Positions 7,975-16,577 are shown, numbered from the stretch's first letter. The stretch: 64,000 nt of DNA from Methanomassiliicoccales archaeon (GCA_026394395.1 JAPKYK010000002.1:62001-126000); one strand, 5' to 3'. Made by a program: numbers and translations. The notes: generated by a model not told the origin, from the sequence alone.

Positions 7975-8910
7975 ATGAACAAAAAGCAGGCCATCTTGGT
8001 CATCGGCGTGGTAATGGTCACGATATCGTTGATGACCGTCTCGGTGCTTCTCAGCGACGCATCAGATACTGAGAGCGATAAACTGAATGTCGTGGCCACC
8101 TTCTATCCACTGGCCTACATGGCCGAGGCCATCGGCGGGGAGAAAGTTTCCGTCACTTGCCTGATCCCATACAACACCGAGATCCATTCCTATTCCCCGA
8201 CCACCAAGAACATGTTCGACACCGACAATGCGGACATCATCCTCTACAACGGAGGGCCGGGGGACTCCTGGCTGATATCCGATGTGCTGCCATCTATCGA
8301 TGCTGACAATAAACTGATCGTGAACACCACGGCGGGCGTGGAGTACATCTCCGGGACAGATGAGCACGAGGAGGGCGGGGCAGGCGTGGACCCTCACACC
8401 TGGATTAGCCCGAAACAAGCACTGATCCAAGCGAAGAACGTGTACCAGGCCTTATGCCAGATCGACCCCAACGGAACATCGTACTACGAGCAAAAGTTCG
8501 AGGTCCTGAACGCCACCCTAACTGAACTGGACCAGGAGTACCAGTCCCTTTCGCAAGGGAATCTGACCACTATAATCGTCTCTCATTCCGCCTTCGGCTA
8601 CGTTGCGAGCGACTACGGTTTCAAGCAGGAGGGCGTGATCGGCCTCAGCGGGGACGAGGAACCCTCGATATCCACCATCACCTCCCTGGTCCAACTGATG
8701 ACCGACCAGAACATCTACACGGTGTTCACGGACCCGCAGTTCTCGGGCAGTTACGCCACCATCCTCAAGGAGGAGGTCCAGGACCAGACCGGGCACGACG
8801 TTCAATTGCTGGAGCTGTATCTGATGACCGGGCCGGTGGACGAGATGGACTACCTGAAGCAGATGTCGCAGAACTTAATTAACCTGAAGGCCGGTCTGGA
8901 AGTTGCCTGA
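7975..8910 (+). CDS. Metal ABC transporter substrate-binding lipoprotein-like protein (ZnuA family)
   Basis: A 311-residue exported protein with a signal or anchor helix at residues 6-27. It is a cluster A-I metal-binding receptor. Ligand positions are seen in 'TEIHSYSP', 'VDPHTWISP', 'VSHSAFGY' and 'FTDPQFSG', giving His-His-His plus an acidic residue. Family members bind Zn, Mn or, less often, Ni. The His-rich loop of zinc-specific ZnuA is short here. The neighbouring NikR hints at nickel. It starts a three-gene operon with the ATPase (8920) and a truncated permease (9686). Confidence 0.85.
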   Translation: MNKKQAILVIGVVMVTISLMTVSVLLSDASDTESDKLNVVATFYPLAYMAEAIGGEKVSVTCLIPYNTEIHSYSPTTKNMFDTDNADIILYNGGPGDSWLISDVLPSIDADNKLIVNTTAGVEYISGTDEHEEGGAGVDPHTWISPKQALIQAKNVYQALCQIDPNGTSYYEQKFEVLNATLTELDQEYQSLSQGNLTTIIVSHSAFGYVASDYGFKQEGVIGLSGDEEPSISTITSLVQLMTDQNIYTVFTDPQFSGSYATILKEEVQDQTGHDVQLLELYLMTGPVDEMDYLKQMSQNLINLKAGLEVA

Positions 8911-8919
8911 GGAATTGGT

Positions 8920-9699
8920 ATGGAGCCCATAATCGAAGTGCAGGGACTGACGGTCAAGCGCGGGACCACCGAGGCCATCACCAACGCCTCTTTCGTGATC
9001 GAGAAGGGGGATTACGTCGGAGTGGTCGGTCCCAACGGCGGCGGCAAGACCACCTTGGTGCTGGCGCTGTTAGGTCTGCTGCCCAAGGGGTCCGGAAGCA
9101 TCAAGATACTGGGCCAGGAGGTCGAGTCCTTCAAGCAGTGGGAGAAGGTGGGATACGTCTCCCAATACGCCATCAACTTCGATTCACAGTTCCCCCTGAC
9201 GGTCAAGGAGCTCGTTGGTCTAGGAAGAATTAACCCCAAGAACCTCGGCCGTTTCCGCAACAAGGACGACTGGAGCGCGGTCAACGACGCCCTGTCGATG
9301 ATGGGCATATCCGACCTGAAGAACAAACGCATAGGCCAGCTGTCCGGGGGGCAGAGGCAGAGGGCCTTCGTGGCCAAATCCCTGGTCAGCAAGCCGGAGC
9401 TGCTGGTGCTCGACGAGCCGGTCACCGGCTTCGACCCCATCACCCAGGAGAAGTTCTTCATGCAGCTGGCCAACCTGAACCAGAAGAAGGGGTTGACCAT
9501 CCTCATCGTCTCCCATGACCTAGCGGCGGTCTTCTGCCGCATGTCCCGGGTGCTCTGCGTGAACAGAGAGGTGCACAGCAGCGCCATCATCGAAGGCAAG
9601 GTGCCGGATGACATACTGAAGAAAGGGTACGGGGAGCACTTCCGTTTCGCCTTCCACGAACATCAATGCCAAGGGGTCTTCATCGATGAGCAGCTTTGA
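8920..9699 (+). CDS. Metal ABC transporter ATPase (ZnuC family)
   Basis: A 259-residue ABC ATPase with all key motifs: Walker A 'GPNGGGKTT', Q-loop 'GYVSQYA', signature 'LSGGQRQRA', Walker B 'LLVLDEP' and H-loop 'IVSHDLAAV'. It would drive uptake through the cluster A-I permease. It begins 9 bases after the receptor gene with GGAATTG upstream, and its end overlaps the permease start by 14 bases, so translation is coupled. The last 20 residues have a Cys and several His ('HEHQCQ'), which may be incidental. Confidence 0.9.
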   Translation: MEPIIEVQGLTVKRGTTEAITNASFVIEKGDYVGVVGPNGGGKTTLVLALLGLLPKGSGSIKILGQEVESFKQWEKVGYVSQYAINFDSQFPLTVKELVGLGRINPKNLGRFRNKDDWSAVNDALSMMGISDLKNKRIGQLSGGQRQRAFVAKSLVSKPELLVLDEPVTGFDPITQEKFFMQLANLNQKKGLTILIVSHDLAAVFCRMSRVLCVNREVHSSAIIEGKVPDDILKKGYGEHFRFAFHEHQCQGVFIDEQL

Positions 9700-10327
9700 T
9701 CCCGCGGACATCCTGGGGCTCTTCCAGTACCAGTTCTTCGTTCGGGCCTTGATAGGCGGGGCGCTTGCAGCCATCGTGTCCGCCTGGATAGGACTGTTCC
9801 TCATCCTGAGAAAGGAGTCAATGCTGGTCGACGGCGTGGCCCACACCGCCTTCGGCGGTGTCGCGCTCGGTCTCCTCCTCGGCATCGATCCCATGATCGG
9901 AGCGTTGGCCATCTCCATCGTGGCGGTTTTCGGCATCACTTACATGAGGCGAAAAGGCTTGGCCCAATCGGACTCGGCCATCGCGGTCATGATGGCCATG
10001 GGCTTCTCCCTCGGCATCATCATAATCTACATGGCCGATGGGTTCAACACCGACCTTTTCAACTATCTCTTCGGTTCCATACTCACCATCGACCAGAACG
10101 ATGTAATGGTCTTGGTGGCCCTGGCCCTGATAATCATCGGCTTCATGGTCTTCTTCTACAAGGAAATGCTAGCGGTGACCTTCGATGAGGATGGGGCCAA
10201 GCTCCAGGGCATCCCGGTCAACGGGCTGACCATGGCCTTGTCTTCACTGCCGCTGGCATATTCCTATTCGTGGTCGCCTATCAGCGGTTGGCCTGAGCCC
10301 AGACGCGCGTTTCGTATCATTTTTTAA
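9686..10327 (+). pseudogene. Metal ABC transporter permease (ZnuB family), truncated at C-terminus
   Basis: It reads as a normal ZnuB-type permease for about 185 residues (signature 'DGVAHTAFGGVALG') and then turns into the non-hydrophobic tail 'SYSWSPISGWPEPRR'. From 10240, an alternative frame gives the helix-like 'VFTAAGIFLFVVAYQRLA' and stops at 10296. Family members are about 260-280 residues, so two or three C-terminal helices are missing whichever frame is used. A deletion or frameshift near 10240 is the simplest reading. Loss of these helices should abolish transport unless another permease substitutes. The gene runs straight into the promoter of the UroD methyltransferase. Confidence 0.65.
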
Positions 10328-10504
10328 TTATTTAAAATGTTAAAAAATTACCATATTTTTGCAATTATGTTTAAATAAATCATATAATTTTGAAAATAAT
10401 TTCTATTTACTATGTTTATTCATAGTGTTTATGAAACTTTTTTGCGTGTCCCCTGAACAACCATTATATATGGTCCATTGTTGTTAGTGGCATGGGGATT
10501 TCCT
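10328..10504 (+). promoter_or_regulatory. AT-rich promoter region of the UroD-family methyltransferase gene
   Basis: A strongly AT-rich 110-base block is followed by a clear TATA box (CCATTATATATGG, 10461-10473). The spacing puts transcription start near 10495-10498, only about 10 bases before the ATG at 10505. That supports this start over the longer TTG frame at 10478. Confidence 0.6.
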
Positions 10505-11644
10505 ATGGGCTATGAAGAAATGTTTCCAGCCATGGATAGCAAGTGGCACGGTAATGCCGCTAAGCGCTTTGCGAGCCCCTTTGTGGACAATCCACACGAC
10601 CGCATAGACGTGGACCCGATCATCTTGTCCAACGCCGCTGTGGCCTGCGGATATACCATAAGGGACTTCTATGAAAAACCAGAGTTGGGTATACACTGCG
10701 TCGGCTACATATCCCACCTCTTTGACCTGCTACCAGTTACGCACTGGTTCTTCTCGTTGCCGTGGGTCACTGAGCTGGGTCTGAAGCTGGTCTACAAGGA
10801 GACTCTGCCGCCGATCTCTACCGGGCCGATATATTCGACCCCGGAAGACATCGACAAGATGCACGTACCTAGCAAGGACGATCTGTTGAAGGCACAGGCC
10901 AAGCACGGTAATCTGGCGACGGTACCTATGTTCTACAGGATCTACGACTATGTGGCGAAGAACCTGCCCATGACCTTGGTTCCGATCTCCTACGGTTTCG
11001 ACCTGGTGGGAGCGGCTGCCGAGATGGTGGGTGTGGAGAACTTCATCATGTGGACGTTCACGGAGCCGGACGCTGCCCAGAAGCTGGTGCAGAACTACAC
11101 CGACACCTCCATCAACGGCGCTGAGGCCTTGGCCGACAAGTACGGAATGGCGATGTTGATCGTCGGGTCCGTTCTGGCCAACAACGATATCTTCAGCGAC
11201 GAGGGCGTTGCGGAATACTCCGTTAAGAACATGTACAGGTACGTGGACGGCTGCTTCAAGCATGGAGCCGGACCGCAGGTGTTCTATCACCTGTGCGGTA
11301 ACCATGAGACCGACTACAAGCTGTTCAAGGACGGCTTGATGTGGTCCCCGTTCACCGTGATACACGCCGGTTACAAGGGCAGGAACGTTTTCCCGTCCAA
11401 GCTCCTGAAGGAGACCTTCCAGGACAAGGCAACCTGCATGGGATCCGTCGATACCAAGCTGATGATCGACCCCGTCCCGAACAAGGTGTACAACCAGGCC
11501 AAGGAGCAGCTACTGCAGGGCCGCGATTCGAAGAAGGGTTACATCCTTGGTACCGCTTGCGAGACGCCTCCGTACACCATACCCGGACAGATGTTGGCCT
11601 TGGTCAAGGCGGCTAGGGACTTCGGTACCTACGGAACTTGGTGA
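10505..11644 (+). CDS. UroD-family (MtaA/CmuA-like) methylcobamide-dependent methyltransferase
   Basis: A 379-residue protein of the uroporphyrinogen-decarboxylase superfamily. The zinc-thiolate motif of MtaA, MtbA and CmuA methyltransferases is visible as 'YHLCGNHE' (His-x-Cys) plus 'GTACETPP' (the distal Cys). It is therefore more likely a methylcorrinoid:thiol methyltransferase than a heme-pathway enzyme. No corrinoid protein is encoded alongside it. Instead an unknown 149-residue protein follows after 10 bases with a ribosome binding site in the overlap. The TATA box at 10461-10473 and the short leader fix the start. The thiol acceptor (CoM or another) cannot be read from the sequence. 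Confidence 0.75.
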   Translation: MGYEEMFPAMDSKWHGNAAKRFASPFVDNPHDRIDVDPIILSNAAVACGYTIRDFYEKPELGIHCVGYISHLFDLLPVTHWFFSLPWVTELGLKLVYKETLPPISTGPIYSTPEDIDKMHVPSKDDLLKAQAKHGNLATVPMFYRIYDYVAKNLPMTLVPISYGFDLVGAAAEMVGVENFIMWTFTEPDAAQKLVQNYTDTSINGAEALADKYGMAMLIVGSVLANNDIFSDEGVAEYSVKNMYRYVDGCFKHGAGPQVFYHLCGNHETDYKLFKDGLMWSPFTVIHAGYKGRNVFPSKLLKETFQDKATCMGSVDTKLMIDPVPNKVYNQAKEQLLQGRDSKKGYILGTACETPPYTIPGQMLALVKAARDFGTYGTW

Positions 11645-11654
11645 GGTGACTAAA

Positions 11655-12104
11655 ATGGTACAAGTTACTATACCGCACGATGTGAAGGAGCTTATCGCGA
11701 AGAGGGGACTGAAGGAGCACGACGTAATCGATGTTGTGGAAACTGCGGCTAAGACCAATGTGTACATCAAGAAAGGCAACATGGGACTGGCCAAGAAGGT
11801 CATCGGTAGCCTCACCGTGTACGTCATGAGCGATCTATCTGGTCACGGCACCGCCGTGGTCAAGAGCGCCTATTCTCACAAGATGAAGCTGGGCAAGATC
11901 GTCAACGTCATGGCGGAGACCGAGTGGAAGACCCACGGCGGCAAACCTGTCGCTCAGGGCCACGTGGAGATCGAGTACATGACCGTCAAGAGGAACGGTC
12001 CTGCACTGGTCGATCCGGCCACCGGGGACGCTTGGGTCGAGGAGTACCTCGCCGTCAAGACTCTGGCCGCTGCGGAAGGCCTCTTCGAGAAGAAGCGCGC
12101 TTAA
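11655..12104 (+). CDS. Unknown 149-residue protein coupled to the UroD methyltransferase
   Basis: A soluble, Lys-rich protein starting 'MVQVTIPHDVKELIAK'. The ATG at 11655 was chosen because GAGGTGAC sits 5 bases upstream, right at the methyltransferase stop. The N-terminal 45 residues look helical. The middle ('LTVYVMSDLSGHGTAVV', 'GHVEIEYMTVKRNG') looks like a beta-rich domain with a single conserved-looking His. There is no Cys at all, so it is neither a redox protein nor a corrinoid carrier. A strong terminator follows. It probably works with the UroD enzyme as a subunit or folding partner. I recognise no family. Confidence 0.7.
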   Translation: MVQVTIPHDVKELIAKRGLKEHDVIDVVETAAKTNVYIKKGNMGLAKKVIGSLTVYVMSDLSGHGTAVVKSAYSHKMKLGKIVNVMAETEWKTHGGKPVAQGHVEIEYMTVKRNGPALVDPATGDAWVEEYLAVKTLAAAEGLFEKKRA

Positions 12105-12113
12105 AACAACTTC

Positions 12114-12142
12114 AGGCCGCTAAACGCGGCCTTTCTTTTTTC
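12114..12142 (+). terminator. Terminator after the UroD two-gene operon
   Basis: The stem AGGCCGC (12114-12120) pairs with GCGGCCT (12126-12132) across a 5-base loop, followed by TTCTTTTTTC. Confidence 0.7.
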
Positions 12143-12235
12143 ATTTTTTAATTTTATGGCGATGGCGCCGCCCTTCGATTGGCAAAAGTAGAATAGTGCC
12201 ACATGACATTCCCTTGAAATATTCCGGTGAAATAA

Positions 12236-13606
12236 ATGAGCAAGGTCATTGGTCACACGAACAGCCTCTGCCCCAAATGCCTGAAGACCGTCCCGGCCAC
12301 CAAGGTCGCCGAGGACGACAAGGTATACCTGATCAAGGAATGCCCCGAGCACGGCACGGAGAAAGTGCTCATCTGGAGGGGCGTGGAGGATTACGAGGAC
12401 ATGAAGAGGTACGCCGCGGTGCAGTCCAAGCCCCTTAAGATAGCGGTGGCCGAGAAAGATAACTGCCCGCAGATATGCGGCCTTTGCCCGGACCATGTGC
12501 AGCACACATGCCTAGTGGTCATGGAGATCACCAACGGCTGCAACCTGAAGTGCCCGGTTTGCTTCGCCTCGGCCAACCAGTTCTACAAGTTCAATCCCGC
12601 CATGGAGATCATCAAGGGCATGTACCAGACCATGCTCGATTACGTCAATCACCCCATATGCATTCAGATAAGCGGTGGGGAACCGACCATACGTGATGAT
12701 CTCCCTGACGTCGTCCGCATGGGCAAGCAGATGGGCATCGACCATATCGAACTGAACACCAACGGCATTCGCTTCGCCGAAGACATCGAGTTCCTCAAGA
12801 AGGTCAAGGACGCCGGCGTGGACTCGTTGTACTTCTCCTTCGACGGGCTGCACGGTGACATCTACAAACAGACCTGTGGCCGGGACATACTGGCCCAAAA
12901 GCTGAAGTGCATTGAGAACTGCGAGAAGGTGGGCATGGGCGTCACCCTGGTTTGCGTCGTATCGCCGAACATCAACCTGGACCGCGTGGGCGAGGTCATC
13001 AACTTCGCCAAGTCCAAGGTGCCTACGGTCAAGGGCGTCCACTTCCAGCCCATAGCATACTTCGGCCGCTTCCCCATCGCCCCCAAGGACGAGGACCGGG
13101 TGACCATCCCTGATCTGCTGAGGGCCATCGAGGAACAGACCGGCGGGGAGCTGAGGGTGGACAACTTCATCCCCACCTCCTGCTCCAACGTGCATTGCGA
13201 CGCCAAGTCCATGTCCGTGGTCATGGAGGATGGGACGCTATTCCCCCTGACCAGCCGGGCCTTTGGCCCGCCAAAGGAAACAAAGACCGTGGCCACCAAG
13301 ACCCGGAAGGAGATATCCGACCTGTGGCGATTCATCGAGGAATCCCTGATCGTCGAGGACGGAGAGGGCGGCGGGGCCAATGAATGGGGTGATTTCGTCG
13401 ACCGGGCCAAGACAAACTACCTGACCGTCTCCACCATGGCCTTCCAGGACGCCTGGACGTCCGAGACGGAAAGGTTCTGCAACTGCTGCATCCACACCGT
13501 GACACCGGATGGGAAGCTGATCCCCTTCTGCCTGTTCAACATCAACTCGCAGGATGGGAAGACCTTGTACCGACACGAGATGTGGTCAAAGTACAGCGAA
13601 AAGTGA
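12236..13606 (+). CDS. Radical SAM enzyme of the Tes/MJ0619-like type
   Basis: A 456-residue protein. The N-terminal zinc-ribbon-like part has 'LCPKCLKTV' and 'KECPEHGTE'. Next come 'CGLCPDHVQHTC' and the radical SAM motif 'CNLKCPVC' (CxxxCxxC), then 'SGGEPTIRDD' for SAM binding. The C-terminal Cys cluster 'FCNCCIHTVTPDGKLIPFC' suggests extra Fe-S centres. This layout matches the MJ0619-like group, which includes tetraether lipid synthase, a methanopterin-precursor methylase and the TrsS proteins next to CoA ligases. Context (UroD methyltransferase before, CoA ligase after) favours a C1 or methyl role, but lipid chemistry is possible. GGTGA precedes the ATG at 12236. Confidence 0.8.
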   Translation: MSKVIGHTNSLCPKCLKTVPATKVAEDDKVYLIKECPEHGTEKVLIWRGVEDYEDMKRYAAVQSKPLKIAVAEKDNCPQICGLCPDHVQHTCLVVMEITNGCNLKCPVCFASANQFYKFNPAMEIIKGMYQTMLDYVNHPICIQISGGEPTIRDDLPDVVRMGKQMGIDHIELNTNGIRFAEDIEFLKKVKDAGVDSLYFSFDGLHGDIYKQTCGRDILAQKLKCIENCEKVGMGVTLVCVVSPNINLDRVGEVINFAKSKVPTVKGVHFQPIAYFGRFPIAPKDEDRVTIPDLLRAIEEQTGGELRVDNFIPTSCSNVHCDAKSMSVVMEDGTLFPLTSRAFGPPKETKTVATKTRKEISDLWRFIEESLIVEDGEGGGANEWGDFVDRAKTNYLTVSTMAFQDAWTSETERFCNCCIHTVTPDGKLIPFCLFNINSQDGKTLYRHEMWSKYSEK

Positions 13607-13611
13607 GCAAC

Positions 13612-13634
13612 GGGGGAAACCCCCATTTTTTTAT
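13612..13634 (+). terminator. Terminator of the radical SAM gene
   Basis: GGGGG (13612-13616) pairs with CCCCC (13620-13624) around AAA and is followed by ATTTTTTTA. The hairpin starts 5 bases after the stop. Confidence 0.65.
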
Positions 13635-13644
13635 TTAAAATAAT

Positions 13645-13950
13645 TTACCTGGAGTTCCTTTTTCCGACCTGGGTGTAATAGTTGCCCAGTATATTGTTCA
13701 CGTAACTGGCCAGGTATTTTTCCCCGTTCCTGTCCTTGGTGATGACCTGTTCCATGGGGAACTCCTTGTCGCAATAGGGGCAGCGGGCATAGCGGCAGTT
13801 GGTGCTGGCCTGGCGGCAGCCGCGACAGGCGATGGCCCGGGACTGCATAAGGCTGAACAGTTTTCCGCAGTTAGGGCAATTGAACCGCCTGGTAGTGTTC
13901 ATTAGTTCGGGTGTGACCCCCGCCCTGCGTAATTCCGGTGTCAGCGGCAT
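13645..13950 (-). CDS. Multi-zinc-ribbon small protein
   Basis: A 101-residue protein with three Cys clusters: 'FNCPNCGKLF', 'IACRGCRQASTNC' and 'RCPYCDKEF'. They would form two zinc ribbons, followed by a helical C-terminus 'YLASYVNNILGNYY' with a basic end. The role is unknown. Such proteins usually bind nucleic acids or proteins. It is on the opposite strand to the radical SAM gene, converging on its terminator, and lies upstream of no clear operon partner. Confidence 0.65.
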   Translation of the reverse strand: MPLTPELRRAGVTPELMNTTRRFNCPNCGKLFSLMQSRAIACRGCRQASTNCRYARCPYCDKEFPMEQVITKDRNGEKYLASYVNNILGNYYTQVGKRNSR

Positions 13951-14026
13951 ATCATTCCTCGTCCAGGTTAACCAACCTCATAATATATTGCTTTTCCCCC
14001 GTTTACGTTTCTATAAGGCCTTATCG

Positions 14027-14800
14027 CTACTCCAGTTCCCGTCCCCGTGGCTCCATGTCCGGAGGGAACAGCACCGGCCAATTGAGGAACGGTCTGAAAG
14101 GGTGAGCGGAGAAGGTGTCGGTGGCCTTAATGCCGTCCAGCAATACGTCCATGATGCGCGGGGAGAAGGCCATGACCAGCTGATCATCGGGGACCAACCC
14201 CCACATGCGATCTCCCACGCAGGGGATGTCCAGCACCGCGTCCTCCCCGGCGATCACCTTGGCGATGGCCGAGCAGACCGAGGATTGTCCGGCGACGGTG
14301 GCCTTCAATATCTTCCCCTCGGCGTACTCGTAGCCCAGCAGGACCTTCAACGCCTGACCCGGGGTAAGATAGGCGACGATGGCATCCGGCTCCGTTGGCA
14401 TGAGGTCCAGGGGAGCGATCAGCATCGCTCCGTACCTCTGCCCCTCGTTCCCCAGCATGAAAATGCCGTCCTGCAGGGCCTTGGCCGCCTCGTCGTCCTT
14501 AGTGAATGGCCGGTTCAATTCACCCTTGGCCAACCTTTCCGGGGTCTTGATCATTCCTAAACAGGCCAGGCCCCACAGGCACTTCATGCCCTGGGAGGTG
14601 GATACGCTCACCCCCTCCGTTCGATAATGGCGAGCGAGGACGATCATGTGGCATGTAGCTGTGGAACGAAGGTTGCGGGCGCCGGGGACCGACAGGGCCT
14701 CGGAGGCCTTCTCATACATCTTGACCCCCACCGGCCAGGTGCCCAGATTCAAAAGTGAGCGGAACTCCCTGGCCTGCTTGGTCCTATGCGCGTCCGGCAT
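14027..14800 (-). CDS. DUF169 family protein
   Basis: A 257-residue protein starting at 'MPDAHRTKQ'. The open frame extends upstream, but only by crossing the divergent CoA-ligase promoter. It has the DUF169 hallmarks 'LGTWPVGVKMY', 'TCHMIVLARHYR', 'KCLWGLACLGM' and 'CVGDRMWGLVPDDQLV'. Three or four conserved Cys occur in the first two thirds and suggest metal or cofactor binding. DUF169 proteins are common in methanogens and anaerobes near C1 enzymes, and none has an established reaction that I know of. It stops at a TAG codon. It is divergently arranged with the CoA ligase, about 78 bases apart. Confidence 0.8.
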   Translation of the reverse strand: MPDAHRTKQAREFRSLLNLGTWPVGVKMYEKASEALSVPGARNLRSTATCHMIVLARHYRTEGVSVSTSQGMKCLWGLACLGMIKTPERLAKGELNRPFTKDDEAAKALQDGIFMLGNEGQRYGAMLIAPLDLMPTEPDAIVAYLTPGQALKVLLGYEYAEGKILKATVAGQSSVCSAIAKVIAGEDAVLDIPCVGDRMWGLVPDDQLVMAFSPRIMDVLLDGIKATDTFSAHPFRPFLNWPVLFPPDMEPRGRELE

Positions 14801-14878
14801 GCCCCATCTATGTTCTTTTGAATTTAATAGTCCTGCGGTTTGAAACAAATATATGTCTCCGATGGCATGGGGTCCAGG

Positions 14879-16330
14879 ATGAGCATTAAAAGCCGCATCG
14901 CCATCGCCTACGCGCGCACCAAGCTCTCCTCCAGGAAGGTCTCCGAGGACGTAGAGAACCCCCTGCAAGACTGGGTCCAGCTGAAGGTGCGCAACACGTT
15001 CAAGCAGGACGAAGGCTTCCGCAAGGCACTAGACCGGAAGACCCTGGGCGATGTGGACCAGGCGACCTTCGAGGAATACCAGCTGCACAAGTTCCGCAAG
15101 CAGGTCGCCTACGTCATGGAGAACAGCTACTATTACAAGAAGAAGTACACCGAAGCCGGGGTGGTGCCTGATAACATCAGGACCATGGACGACCTGGACA
15201 AGGTGCCGCTAACCGAGCCTGCCGACCTGGCCGAAGAGCCTTTCTTATTCCTTTGCCCGTCACAGAGCAAGATCGCCCGGACCTTCTCCACCTCCGGGAC
15301 GTCAGGCAAGCCCAAGCGCCTGTTCTACACCATGGACGACCTGCTGAACATCGTAGATTCCATAGCCGCGGCCCTGAGGTCCGCCGGGCTGAAGAGCAAC
15401 GAGACGCTGCATATCATGTTCCCAGCGGTGGTGGCCTGGGACCCCAGTCTGATGCTGGAGAACGCTTGCCAGGTGGCAGGGCTGAAGTCGGTGGTGTGCT
15501 CCTCGGTGGACGTGGACGAGCAGATCAAGGTAATTAAGGATAACAAGACCCGCATCATCATCGGGCTCACTTCCTTCATCTACCGGGTGACGGTGCTGGC
15601 CTGCGACAGGTACGACCTGCGATCCCTAAGGCTCAAAGCCATTATCTGCTCCTCCGAGCCGCTGTCCGAGGCGGTGCGAAAGGAGATGGAGGAGGCCTGG
15701 GGCTGCAAATGCCTGAGCCAGTACGGCATGACCGAGATGGGTCTGGCCACCGCCATCGAATGTTACGTTCAAACGGGGCTGCACATCAACGAGGCGGACT
15801 TCCTGGTGGAGGTCATCGACCCGGACACCGGGAAGAGGCTGCCTCCGGGAACCGAGGGGGAACTGGTCTGGACCTCCCTGAGCTTTCAGGGCTCCCCCCT
15901 CCTGCGCTACCGCTCCTACGACATCTCCCATTACATCCTGCCGCCCTGCGAGTGCGGCCACGTCACCATCGGCAAGATCGGCAAGCCCAAGGGCAGACGG
16001 GACGCAGCTACCAAGATCGGTCTGGGAGAGCACATCTTCCCCACGCTTTTCGATGAGGCGATAATGAAGGTGCACGGCGTCCTCAATTACCAGCTGGTCA
16101 TCGACAAGCCGTCCTTCCGCGACCGGCTGCATTTCACGGTCGAATACAACGGAGATATGGAAGAGGGTCGGAAGGCCGTCCTCGAGACGGTTCTCGCGTT
16201 AGAGGAGATACGCAGCGGCCTGGAAAATGATCTTCTGGACCCCATAGAGGTGGAGATGAAGGAGGTCCCCAAGGACTTCACCCCCAAGGCAAAGCCCATA
16301 GTGGACCGCAGACCGAGGTTCGACAGCTGA
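14879..16330 (+). CDS. AMP-forming CoA ligase (phenylacetate-CoA-ligase-like)
   Basis: A 483-residue adenylate-forming enzyme. The P-loop is 'FSTSGTSGKPKR', the adenine motif 'QYGMTEMGLA', and the C-terminal catalytic Lys lies in 'DFTPKAKPIVDRR'. It is shorter and more divergent than typical acyl-CoA synthetases and resembles the PaaK-like ligases that sit next to MJ0619-like radical SAM proteins in some anaerobes. The carboxylate it activates is unknown. The ATG at 14879 has GGGGTCCAGG upstream. Alternative starts at 14867 and 14840 exist. A TATA-like AAATATATG lies at about 14847-14855. Confidence 0.8.
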   Translation: MSIKSRIAIAYARTKLSSRKVSEDVENPLQDWVQLKVRNTFKQDEGFRKALDRKTLGDVDQATFEEYQLHKFRKQVAYVMENSYYYKKKYTEAGVVPDNIRTMDDLDKVPLTEPADLAEEPFLFLCPSQSKIARTFSTSGTSGKPKRLFYTMDDLLNIVDSIAAALRSAGLKSNETLHIMFPAVVAWDPSLMLENACQVAGLKSVVCSSVDVDEQIKVIKDNKTRIIIGLTSFIYRVTVLACDRYDLRSLRLKAIICSSEPLSEAVRKEMEEAWGCKCLSQYGMTEMGLATAIECYVQTGLHINEADFLVEVIDPDTGKRLPPGTEGELVWTSLSFQGSPLLRYRSYDISHYILPPCECGHVTIGKIGKPKGRRDAATKIGLGEHIFPTLFDEAIMKVHGVLNYQLVIDKPSFRDRLHFTVEYNGDMEEGRKAVLETVLALEEIRSGLENDLLDPIEVEMKEVPKDFTPKAKPIVDRRPRFDS

Positions 16331-16406
16331 CGATTTTCCGTGTTCCTACTCGACTCAGTGCTTGAAAGACAGATATAGGTCGTCTGTTAATCTTTTAATA
16401 ATCAAC

Positions 16407-16550
16407 ATATCCGAAGAAAAGAAAGGCAAGGCTGAGGAGACGGCCGACAAGACTGGAGAAGCGGTCGGCAAGGGTCTGAAGTAAGGCTGGGGTGCGGTCA
16501 AGGAAGCTGGAAAGGGCGTGAAGAAAGGGATCGATGAAGATAAAAAATAA
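16407..16550 (+). pseudogene. Decayed small charged protein gene with in-frame TAA
   Basis: Beginning at an ATA where an ATG would be expected, the frame reads 'SEEKKGKAEETADKTGEAV' and 'GKGLK', then meets TAA at 16482. It continues as 'GWGAVKEAGKGVKKGID' to a double stop at 16548. The two halves are plainly one small Lys/Glu/Gly-rich protein of about 46 residues, similar in composition to CsbD or LEA-like stress proteins. Lost start plus internal stop indicates a pseudogene. A terminator hairpin follows at 16578. The remainder of the 16331-16710 gap has no gene. Confidence 0.6.
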
Positions 16551-16577
16551 TAATATCGCCCCATCGCCAACAAACAT

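Noticed and set aside
16482-16484. In-frame stop considered as a recoded pyrrolysine codon
   Set aside because: It is TAA. TAG also ends RadA, the TusA-like, DUF169 and RHH genes in normal positions, so nothing in the window shows recoding.
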